Source: a virus. Taken from it: a stretch of 27,131 nucleotides of DNA. Below, in pieces: positions 13,271 through 19,411 of this stretch. How positions within the stretch are numbered: the stretch's first letter is position 1; every line of letters begins with the position of its first letter. A program made the position numbers and the translations under genes. The notes under the pieces are model-generated. The model had not been told where the DNA came from. It saw nothing but the letters and a program-made list of their open reading frames with translations, and did no database searches. The stretch is from IMG/VR virus record IMGVR_UViG_3300030098_005215, positions 1-27,131 of that record; one strand, given 5' to 3'.

Positions 13271-14050
13271 ATGAAAATTTTAAAAAAATATTCAAATGGT
13301 GGTAAGGCTGTTAAAGGAAAAGATGATAAAGGCTTATCGAAGAAATCAAAAACGAGAAAGGGATCAAGATTAAAAAAGGAATTAGATAAAGGGATAGATG
13401 ATAAATTTGATTTTAAAAAACAAAGTGGGGGCATGGAAGCGAGTGACATCAACATGACAGATAAACAGTATGATGCTGAGGTAAGAAGAGCAAAAGCACA
13501 AAAAAAAGCTTTTAAAAGATCTTTTGGATTAAGTGAAGATTCAAATGAAAAAAGAGGATCTAAAATGAAAGAAAGAGGATCTAAAATGCAGATGAGAAAA
13601 GATTTAGTAAAAGTTTATGAAAATGGTGGAACTCCAGAAAAAGAGGGTCCATTTCCTAAAGCGAGAATTATTAAGCCAGAAGACAAATGGAAAAAAGAGT
13701 CTTACAACACTTCAGATAAAATGAAAGATCATAAGGGTGATCCAGATAAAGAACCATCACTAGCACCAGAACAACTTAAACATGATCCAAGACAAGCAGG
13801 TGCTAAACTAGATAGAAAAAGAAGAGCAAAAAGATTACTTAAAAAGTCTTATGGTCCAGCATCAGCTACAGGAAGCAAATCAGCAGGAGTCACATTATCT
13901 TCAAGAGCAAAAGGTAAGAAAAGAAAATATGTAAAAAATAGAGGAGAAGTTTATTCAGGAGGAGAGAAACGCACAAAAGTAGATATGAAGATTCCAAAGT
14001 TAGCCCAAGCACAAAACCTAGGAAGGGATGCAAGAAGGAAAAAAAGATAA
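13271..14050 (+). CDS. Lys-rich GG-motif protein
   Basis: A 259-residue very basic protein beginning MKILKKYSNGGKAVKGKDD, so a GG box sits directly at the N-terminus. A second box is at VYENGGTPEKEGPFPKA. Residues about 94-108 contain a 7-residue repeat (KERGSKM-type, encoded by near-identical 17-bp words at 13551-13588). There is no hydrophobic core or known domain. The gene is 22 bases after the previous basic gene, with an A-rich leader (AAAAAAACTTAAAAAAATG) typical of Bacteroidota translation starts. Third member of the rightward basic trio. A DNA-associated or virion-interior role is plausible, not shown. Confidence 0.7.
   Translation: MKILKKYSNGGKAVKGKDDKGLSKKSKTRKGSRLKKELDKGIDDKFDFKKQSGGMEASDINMTDKQYDAEVRRAKAQKKAFKRSFGLSEDSNEKRGSKMKERGSKMQMRKDLVKVYENGGTPEKEGPFPKARIIKPEDKWKKESYNTSDKMKDHKGDPDKEPSLAPEQLKHDPRQAGAKLDRKRRAKRLLKKSYGPASATGSKSAGVTLSSRAKGKKRKYVKNRGEVYSGGEKRTKVDMKIPKLAQAQNLGRDARRKKR
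13551..13588 (+). repeat. Short in-frame tandem repeat
   Basis: The 17-mer AAAGAGGATCTAAAATG occurs twice with a 21-bp period and encodes the repeated RGSKM segment of the basic protein. A third full copy is absent. Confidence 0.75.
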
Positions 14051-14064
14051 TAAAAAAGAATAAA

Positions 14065-14346
14065 ATGAAAGAACTATCAGAAGATTCTAAATTTGAAATA
14101 AGCTTAAAAACAATGGGTGGGATAGCTTTTTTAATAGCTACTCTAGTTGGTATGTGGTTTACGCTTCAAGCTGATATAGATGAGGCTAAACAGCTACCAG
14201 TTCCACCTGACCCAGAGGTTACTAAAATGGAGTTTAAAATGAAGGACGAAATGATACGTCAATCTATTCTTTCTACTCAAGAGGATGTTCAAGAAATAAA
14301 GGAAGATATGAAGTATCTTAGGGATAAGATAGATAAAATGGAATAA
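14065..14346 (+). CDS. Single-span membrane protein with coiled-coil tail
   Basis: A 93-residue protein. A short charged N-terminus is followed by one membrane segment at about residues 15-35 (MGGIAFLIATLVGMWFTLQA). Then comes a Pro-rich linker (LPVPPDPEV) and a charged C-terminal helix (STQEDVQEIKEDMKYLRDKI) that looks like a coiled coil. The pattern fits small phage lysis-zone proteins (spanin or holin accessory) or a membrane-tethered assembly factor; these cannot be separated from sequence. It lies directly before the exported thioredoxin-fold gene with no gap (the next ATG follows its stop). The second holin-like protein is in the opposite operon (4604-4816). Confidence 0.65.
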   Translation: MKELSEDSKFEISLKTMGGIAFLIATLVGMWFTLQADIDEAKQLPVPPDPEVTKMEFKMKDEMIRQSILSTQEDVQEIKEDMKYLRDKIDKME

Positions 14347-14739
14347 ATGAAATATTTGGATTTAAAATTACTATTATTATTTATAGTTATTCTACTAATT
14401 GGTTCAAAGGCTCTTTCACAAGAGTTTTTAACGCCTAGTAATTTTAACGATAAAGTAGCAAAAGATATTGTTGCTGTTGAGTTTTGGGTAGAATGGAATA
14501 AAACAAATGAATTTTCTGAATTTGTAGATCTTAATGACTGTGAAAAGTATAGGGTAGACATTGGTAAATACCCTGATCTGCAATCAGAATATGAAGTAAC
14601 CTGTATACCTACTGTAATTATATTTGAAAGTGGAGAAGAAAAGGAAAGATTTAAGGCAAATATAATGTTTCAATTAGAAGCAACTAAAAAAGACGTTCAA
14701 AAAAGTATTGATGAAATAATGTTAGCAAAATTTAATTAG
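14347..14739 (+). CDS. Exported thioredoxin-fold protein lacking the CxxC active site
   Basis: A 130-residue protein. Residues 1-25 are a signal peptide or N-terminal anchor (LLLLFIVILLIGSKALSQ). The rest follows thioredoxin order. IVAVEFWVEW (41-50) matches 'VLVDFWAEW', but the next four residues are NKTN instead of CxxC. Then come RVDIGKYPDLQSEYEVTCIP (69-88), matching 'NVDENPxLAxxYxVxxIP' with the cis-proline at P88, and VIIFESGEEKERF. The helix after the active site is shortened. Cys65 and Cys86 remain, and C86 lies two before the cis-Pro. Normal disulfide exchange by CxxC is impossible; a binding or chaperone role, or chemistry by C65/C86, is conceivable. It would act in the periplasm. 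Confidence 0.75.
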   Translation: MKYLDLKLLLLFIVILLIGSKALSQEFLTPSNFNDKVAKDIVAVEFWVEWNKTNEFSEFVDLNDCEKYRVDIGKYPDLQSEYEVTCIPTVIIFESGEEKERFKANIMFQLEATKKDVQKSIDEIMLAKFN

Positions 14740-14741
14740 TT

Positions 14742-14915
14742 ATGAATTGGATTAATTCTTGGAAAGCTGGAAATAAAAAAGAAAAATATAGTGTGTCTAT
14801 AAGGCTTGGCACTATAACTATATTTGAGTTAAAATATTGTATTTGCAATACTTGTAAAAAAACAAGTTGTGCGAAATTTAGATTTATGATCTTAAACTTT
14901 GGATTTGAAATATAA
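14742..14915 (+). CDS. 57-residue protein with Cys4 cluster
   Basis: A short frame of 57 codons starting ATG at 14742, two bases after the thioredoxin-fold gene, with its TAA stop overlapping the next gene's ATG by one base (TAATG). That coupling recurs at other gene junctions here and supports a real gene. It contains C33-x-C35-x2-C38-x4-C43 (KYCICNTCKKTSC), a compact cluster suited to zinc or disulfides, plus two Trp near the N-terminus. No family was recognised. Its position beside a Cys-altered thioredoxin-fold protein is suggestive but may be coincidental. A TATATTTG box lies inside it. Confidence 0.6.
   Translation: MNWINSWKAGNKKEKYSVSIRLGTITIFELKYCICNTCKKTSCAKFRFMILNFGFEI
14819..14826 (+). 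promoter_or_regulatory. Possible internal rightward promoter box ahead of the fibre gene
   Basis: TATATTTG inside the small Cys4 gene, 89 bases upstream of the fibre gene start. The surrounding 13-mer ACTATATTTGAGT (14817-14829) is identical to that of the promoter at 1747-1776 on the other strand. A TTGGCA lies only 7 bases upstream, too close for a -33 element, so confidence is low. Confidence 0.3.
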
Positions 14916-16966
14916 TGGGAACTTCACTATCAGGACAAAAAATATCATCAAAATATCAGTTTTTAATAAAGACTGCTGAAGCTGCTTTTTCTTCATCACT
15001 TACTAATATAGAAGATGGTGCAGGAAATGGGAGTGATCTTTCTATAGCCACAAATAAAGTTAAGGTTGGAACATCTTTGGGTATAAACCAAAGCTCCCCA
15101 ACATACAAATTAGATATAAGTGGTACTACATCAGCAGTAAGAGTTGATAATGGAACTAATGCCTCTTTTCTTGTTGGTAAGGGAAATACGTATGGTTTTT
15201 GTGCAGGGGACTGTAACCCAGCAACCACAGTTGGTGGTGGTGCAGGAGGAAGCACAACAGCTCAAGCAAACTCAAACTATATAGCTATTGACCCTACGTT
15301 TGCATCAAGTGCAGGTAGAGTAACCATTATGAATGGGGCTTCTTCAGGAACAGGAGCTATAGGTATAGGTGCTAATGCTACAGCAGATGGATTTATAGAA
15401 TTTGGTGCTTCTAATAAGATTTTTAAATTTACTGCTAAAACAGCAACTCAATCATTTTATGTATATGGAAATGGTGAGTCACAATTAAGTATAGATTCAA
15501 CTAATAAAAGAGTTGGTTTAGGTGAAGATGTTACCAATCCTGCTCATACTGTAGAAATAAGGGAGACAGGTAGTGCAGAAGCAAATACAGATATATTAGC
15601 AATAACAAACAAAACTAATGCTGCAGCTATGACAAATACAAGAGGTAGCGTTTTGTTTAACCAATATTATTATGACGCATCTACACCTGCTGTAGCAGAC
15701 GCAGGTAGAATCTCTGTGGGAACTGAAACTAACTGGACTTCTTCAGGGGCTACTCAAGATTCATATATGTCTTTAGAGACTGCTTTGGATGGAGCAGTAT
15801 CAGAAAAAGTTAGAGTAACAAGTGCTGGTAATGTTGGCATTGGAATAACAACACCAACTTCAAAACTTTTTGTAGCTGGTGATATTACATGTACAGGTAC
15901 AATTACTGCAACAAAAGCTATAGTTTCAACATCTAGGTATCAATTAGAAGAATATTTTGATAGAAAGCCTCAGTTAAATGCTACACAAACTATAGACCCA
16001 GATGCAGATGATGCAGCAGCATTAGCAGCTTTTGTTAGAGCAAATAGACATTTTGAACTACTGGGAACAAACGCAGCAGATTCACACGTTATATATGATA
16101 GTGAAAAAGCCTGCCTCCAAATAGCTACAGCAGGTAGTAGCACTTCTGATTCTGCAATAGTATTACCACACTTAGATTATTTAACTGCACAAAACGCAGG
16201 TGCACAAACAGCGTGGACAGGAATTTTCTGGAAAACTGATGCTCAAGTAGTTTGGGAGTGTTCGATAATTACAGATTCAACAATAAGTGATTGTATGTAT
16301 TACGCAGGTCTTAAACTTACAAATACTCATGTTATAGCAACTGATGCAGATCAAGCATATTTCTTTTATGATTCTAGTAAAACAATATTATCTAATGCTG
16401 GTACAGCTACAACTTGGCATTTTGCTTATAGTAATAATGGGACTGATTATGTTACAGACCTTGGGGTAACTGTTGATACGTCTACAATATATCATTTTAA
16501 AATAGATATAGATAGTGACAGAGATGTTAGGGTTTATGTAAATGGTGTTCAAAAAGGATTAACACAAATATCAGGCGTTGGTGACACTGGTGTTGACGTT
16601 AATGGTGCAGTAAGTTTAACAGGTGGTGCCTCTCACGTCATAACTGTTGATGGAACTGATGCTACAACAAAAATAGTGGCAGGAGATGTTATAGTAGATG
16701 GATCAGGAACTGTTTATGGAACAGTAACTGCTGTATCATCTGCAACAAGTATAACTATAACTGCATCTTCTACACAAACACTAGCAAATAATACAGATAT
16801 ACATCTAAATGGTAGGGCAGCAGTTAGCTCAACAACAGAAAGTGCAGCATTAAAAACAGGAGTTGATTTAATACCATATATAGGTATTGTTAAACATACA
16901 AATACCACAGCTAGAAATTTAAGGATTAGTTATCAAAAAATAAGTAGACATATAACAACATCGTAA
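14915..16966 (+). CDS. Large tail-fibre-like protein with lectin-like domain
   Basis: A 683-residue protein. The N-terminus (MGTSLSGQKISSKYQFLIKT) opens a fibre-type body. Two 'LGIxxxxPTxKLxxxG'-type repeats are visible: VGTSLGINQSSPTYKLDISG near residue 51 and VGIGITTPTSKLFVAGDI near 307. These are a hallmark of Bacteroidota and phage surface fibres. Around residues 390-550 the pattern (W-x-G-I-F-W-K ... YYAGLKLTN ... STIYHFKIDIDSDRDVRVYV) fits a concanavalin A/LamG-like sandwich, a carbohydrate-binding fold. The C-terminal part is again beta-repetitive. No catalytic motif was seen. It probably mediates host binding. It is coupled by a one-base overlap to the Cys4 gene and lies 11 bases before a small virion-type gene. 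Confidence 0.75.
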   Translation: MGTSLSGQKISSKYQFLIKTAEAAFSSSLTNIEDGAGNGSDLSIATNKVKVGTSLGINQSSPTYKLDISGTTSAVRVDNGTNASFLVGKGNTYGFCAGDCNPATTVGGGAGGSTTAQANSNYIAIDPTFASSAGRVTIMNGASSGTGAIGIGANATADGFIEFGASNKIFKFTAKTATQSFYVYGNGESQLSIDSTNKRVGLGEDVTNPAHTVEIRETGSAEANTDILAITNKTNAAAMTNTRGSVLFNQYYYDASTPAVADAGRISVGTETNWTSSGATQDSYMSLETALDGAVSEKVRVTSAGNVGIGITTPTSKLFVAGDITCTGTITATKAIVSTSRYQLEEYFDRKPQLNATQTIDPDADDAAALAAFVRANRHFELLGTNAADSHVIYDSEKACLQIATAGSSTSDSAIVLPHLDYLTAQNAGAQTAWTGIFWKTDAQVVWECSIITDSTISDCMYYAGLKLTNTHVIATDADQAYFFYDSSKTILSNAGTATTWHFAYSNNGTDYVTDLGVTVDTSTIYHFKIDIDSDRDVRVYVNGVQKGLTQISGVGDTGVDVNGAVSLTGGASHVITVDGTDATTKIVAGDVIVDGSGTVYGTVTAVSSATSITITASSTQTLANNTDIHLNGRAAVSSTTESAALKTGVDLIPYIGIVKHTNTTARNLRISYQKISRHITTS

Positions 16967-16977
16967 TATAGAATAAA

Positions 16978-17424
16978 ATGGCAGATTTAACAGTAACATT
17001 AAAAGAGGATATAACAGTAAGGGGACATCAATATGGTGGATCTAAATCTTTTACTATAACAGGGATAAATGAGGTTTCTAAAAGAGTTATATCAATTCCT
17101 GCTAGTAATGATGTAACTATAGCTACATTTGCTGCTTCAGTTCATACGTCTGTTCAGGCATTTGACGTGGAGGACACAAGATATGTTAGAGTTACAAATC
17201 TAGATGCAACGTACACAGTAAATGTTGCTTGTGTTGGTGCAAGTGATAATTTTCAAGTTTTACTGCAGCCAGGTCAAAGCTTTTATCTGGGTAAGACTGA
17301 AGATTGCATGCTAGGTGAAACTGATACATCCCCAGCATTTGCTTCTTTAGAAGATCTAGCAAGCATAATAGTTGACTCAGGAGCTAATGCTATTGATGTA
17401 GAATTATTTGTAGCTGGTGTATAA
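16978..17424 (+). CDS. Small virion-type protein, last gene of the rightward unit
   Basis: A 148-residue beta-rich protein (MADLTVTLKEDITVRGHQYG ... LLQPGQSFYLGKTEDCML). No signal peptide or membrane segment is present. The combination of a lysine-poor, Val/Thr-rich chain and the phrase 'RYVRVTNLDATYTVNVACVG' resembles small phage structural proteins that decorate heads or fibres; I could not place it in a family. It follows the fibre gene by 11 bases and ends 22 bases before the intrinsic terminator, so it is the final gene of the unit. A role as partner or cap of the fibre is an inference from adjacency. Confidence 0.65.
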   Translation: MADLTVTLKEDITVRGHQYGGSKSFTITGINEVSKRVISIPASNDVTIATFAASVHTSVQAFDVEDTRYVRVTNLDATYTVNVACVGASDNFQVLLQPGQSFYLGKTEDCMLGETDTSPAFASLEDLASIIVDSGANAIDVELFVAGV

Positions 17425-17446
17425 ACCTGTTTATAACTTTTAAAAT

Positions 17447-17474
17447 AAGGCTACTTTTTGTAGCCTTTTTTTTT
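17447..17474 (+). terminator. Intrinsic terminator of the rightward fibre operon
   Basis: A perfect 8-bp stem (AAGGCTAC, loop TTTTT, GTAGCCTT) is followed immediately by a run of T (nine in a row, counting the last two of the stem). It lies 22 bases after the stop at 17424 and before the next rightward gene. This is a textbook rho-independent terminator, and separates the fibre unit from the packaging/head unit. Confidence 0.9.
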
Positions 17475-17475
17475 G

Positions 17476-17483
17476 TATATTTA
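17476..17483 (+). promoter_or_regulatory. Possible promoter -7 box for the packaging/head unit
   Basis: TATATTTA directly after the terminator and 21 bases before the ATG at 17505, within the string TTTGTATATTTATAG. Nearly the same string precedes the exported cassette on the minus strand (7100-7107). No -33 element with normal spacing is present; transcription may also start elsewhere. Confidence 0.3.
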
Positions 17484-17504
17484 TAGAAATTTAATTTAAT
17501 ATAT

Positions 17505-17915
17505 ATGACAACAGAACAATTAATAAGAAGAGTGACCAATGAAATGGAAGACCTTCTAATTTCAAAAAACAAGGCATATGGAGATAGTGCCACAAACCCA
17601 TCAAATATATTTTCAAAAGGATCAGCAATAGAGTCTTTATGTGCACGTATAGACGATAAGCTTATGCGTATAAAAAATAAAGGAATAAATGATCAAACAG
17701 AAGATACAGTTTCAGATCTAATAGGTTATCTTATACTGTTAAGGGTTTCTATGATTAAAAATAGTGCATCTTTACATAGAGAGTATATAAACGAAGAATA
17801 CGAAGAAATGGCTGAATCTGTAAGATTGGGTGGTTTTGCAAATATTAATGGAACCACAATAGACAATTTAGAAGACTTGCAGGTTCACTACGACAATCTA
17901 AGTGAAAACGAATAA
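17505..17915 (+). CDS. DUF1599/Nmad1-like protein
   Basis: A 136-residue all-helical-looking protein. It contains KNKAYGDS (residues 21-28), RIDDKLMRI (48-56) and an acidic helix TEDTVSDLIGYLILL (65-79). This matches the pattern 'K-x-x-x-Y-G-D-S ... R-x-x-D-K-x-x-R-I ... E-D-x-x-x-D-L-x-x-Y' of the DUF1599 family, also named nucleotide modification associated domain 1. The family is common in phages and resembles MazG-like nucleotide pyrophosphohydrolases in its conserved acidic residues; its exact reaction is not established. Location at the start of the packaging/head unit suggests a role in nucleotide pools or modified bases, not structure. The next gene overlaps its end by 14 bases. Confidence 0.75.
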   Translation: MTTEQLIRRVTNEMEDLLISKNKAYGDSATNPSNIFSKGSAIESLCARIDDKLMRIKNKGINDQTEDTVSDLIGYLILLRVSMIKNSASLHREYINEEYEEMAESVRLGGFANINGTTIDNLEDLQVHYDNLSENE

Positions 17916-18201
17916 AAAAATAGAAAAAATTATTAAAGAAATTCAATCTTTAGATAAGTTAAAAAATATAAAATACATATTTTCTTATATATCTATTGGG
18001 GATAATTTATCTGAATTACAATCAGAGGTGGTTGATAATTTAGGTGAAGATATACCTTCTAATGCTCTTTTACATGTTATTGATGAAAAGATTTTTGGAA
18101 ACCCTATAGTTAAAACAGAAGAAGAAATGGATATGGAAGAGGTTTCAGCAAAACTCCATATGTTTAATTTATTTAATAAAGGAAAAAACTATAAAGCATA
18201 A
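17902..18201 (+). CDS. Small acidic hypothetical protein with GTG start
   Basis: A 99-residue protein. The frame begins with GTG, overlapping the DUF1599-like gene by 14 bases; no ATG is available until residue 76, so the GTG is the best start. The sequence is helical and charged (KKIEKIIKEIQSLDKLKNIK ... EEEMDMEEVSAKLHMFNLF). There is no signal peptide, membrane segment or cysteine. No family was recognised. Its stop overlaps the next ATG by one base. Such small proteins between a nucleotide-metabolism gene and terminase are often assembly or regulatory accessories, but nothing specific is shown here. Confidence 0.65.
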   Translation: MKTNKKIEKIIKEIQSLDKLKNIKYIFSYISIGDNLSELQSEVVDNLGEDIPSNALLHVIDEKIFGNPIVKTEEEMDMEEVSAKLHMFNLFNKGKNYKA

Positions 18202-18473
18202 TGGAATTACTAAGTGGAATTATAAGAAAAATAACAATAGGAGATATAAAGGATGGTATAACTTATGTTGTTGGTCAACCAATAATGAGAGGTAGAGCAA
18301 CAATAACAGCTATAGTTCAAGACGATATGTACTTTTATAAGTATAAAATGTTAAAATTTAATGTATTCATAAAAATGAAAGACGAAGAATCTTCAGAGTT
18401 ATGGAAGTCATTTTTTGATCTAACAGGAATAGAATATAATTTAGATTATCAAGAAGAGTACGAAGTAAATTAA
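18201..18473 (+). CDS. Small hypothetical protein
   Basis: A 90-residue protein with several beta-strand-like segments (IRKITIGDIKDGITYVVGQP; GRATITAIVQDDMYFYKYKM) followed by a helix and an acidic tail (LDYQEEYEVN). It is translationally coupled to the upstream gene (TAATG) and followed by the tandem GroES-like gene after 6 bases. It has no signal peptide or membrane segment. I recognise no domain; the small beta-rich start followed by an acidic tail could be an adaptor or assembly factor. Confidence 0.65.
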   Translation: MELLSGIIRKITIGDIKDGITYVVGQPIMRGRATITAIVQDDMYFYKYKMLKFNVFIKMKDEESSELWKSFFDLTGIEYNLDYQEEYEVN

Positions 18474-18479
18474 ATAAAA

Positions 18480-19127
18480 ATGAAAAAACCACAAATACCT
18501 AAGAATCAATTTTTAGTAAAAGTTGACAAACCCTATGAAGACACAATAGAAATAAATGGAAAACAAATATTTTTAAATTATACATTTGACCCACTAAAAC
18601 ACGCTAGGCAGTTTGGGACAGTTTACCAGGTTCCTGGTTGGCTTCCAGATGGTTTAGAGTTTGATGTTAAAATTGGTGATAAAGTATACTTTCATCACCT
18701 TATAACAGCGAATACAGGAAATGTTAGTGTAAATAAAAAGTTTTCTAGTCAATCTAGTCAGGATTATATTAGCGATAATAAAGTTGAATGGCTAGATGAG
18801 GAAAAACTATATAAAGTTCACTGGGAGTTTATGTATGCTAGAGTAAGAAAGGGTAAATTAAAAATGTTACATCATTGGAATTTTGTTGAGCAAAAAACTG
18901 AAGACGAAGAAAGTATAAAAACCAAATCAGGTATATTCTTAAAGCCTGAGGTTGAGGACATAACACTACATGGATATGTTATATATATGAATGATTGGTT
19001 AAAAGATCAGGGTGTTAAAATAGGAGATGAAGTTATATTTTCAGAAAACTCTGAATATGATATGAAAATAGAAGACACTAAGCTTCTTAGGATGAGAAAC
19101 CAAGATATATTAGCAATAGTAAAATGA
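18480..19127 (+). CDS. Tandem GroES-like co-chaperonin
   Basis: A 215-residue protein made of two GroES-type (Cpn10) halves. The second half (148-215) follows GroES closely: GVKIGDEVIFSENSEYDMKI (178-197) parallels 'DVKVGDIVIF', and KLLRMRNQDILAIVK (201-215) parallels 'EVLIMSESDILAIVE'. The first half repeats VKIGDKVYF (63-71) and ends in a similar KLKMLHHWNFVE (126-137), with an insertion between. GroES caps the GroEL chamber; phage versions such as T4 gp31 and RB49 CocO replace it to fold capsid protein. Location a few genes before TerL, portal and MCP supports capsid folding. A fused tandem form recalls plastid Cpn20 and would change ring stoichiometry. The mobile loop that contacts GroEL could not be pinned down. 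Confidence 0.8.
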   Translation: MKKPQIPKNQFLVKVDKPYEDTIEINGKQIFLNYTFDPLKHARQFGTVYQVPGWLPDGLEFDVKIGDKVYFHHLITANTGNVSVNKKFSSQSSQDYISDNKVEWLDEEKLYKVHWEFMYARVRKGKLKMLHHWNFVEQKTEDEESIKTKSGIFLKPEVEDITLHGYVIYMNDWLKDQGVKIGDEVIFSENSEYDMKIEDTKLLRMRNQDILAIVK

Positions 19128-19408
19128 AAGAAAGTAATAAGTCATACGTTCAAAGAACACTTCAGGATTTAATAGACTCATCTAAAGAGGCTGTGGCAAT
19201 ACTTATAGAGGATATTAAAAAACCACTAGATCCTGATCTTTCTGATGAAAAAAGAAGAAATGCTATTAAAGCAAAGAAAGAGTGTTTTGTGGATGCTCAA
19301 GAAATACTAATAGGCATATCTAAGTTAGAGTCACAAATAACAGATGGAGAATTTAAAGAAGAGAAAGATTTTGAAAAAGGGTTAGCAGAGAAATTCGCAA
19401 AAAGATAA
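19124..19408 (+). CDS. Small helical protein upstream of TerL, terminase small subunit candidate
   Basis: A 94-residue, highly charged helical protein (MKESNKSYVQRTLQDLIDSS ... DFEKGLAEKFAKR). Its ATG overlaps the stop of the GroES-like gene (ATGA), and TerL starts 3 bases after its own stop. The position immediately before the large terminase gene is the classic place for the small terminase subunit, which recognises phage DNA and forms rings, but no helix-turn-helix is evident. TerS sequences are poorly conserved, so absence of similarity is not decisive. Alternatives are a portal- or TerL-associated accessory. Confidence 0.6.
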   Translation: MKESNKSYVQRTLQDLIDSSKEAVAILIEDIKKPLDPDLSDEKRRNAIKAKKECFVDAQEILIGISKLESQITDGEFKEEKDFEKGLAEKFAKR

Positions 19409-19411
19409 AAT

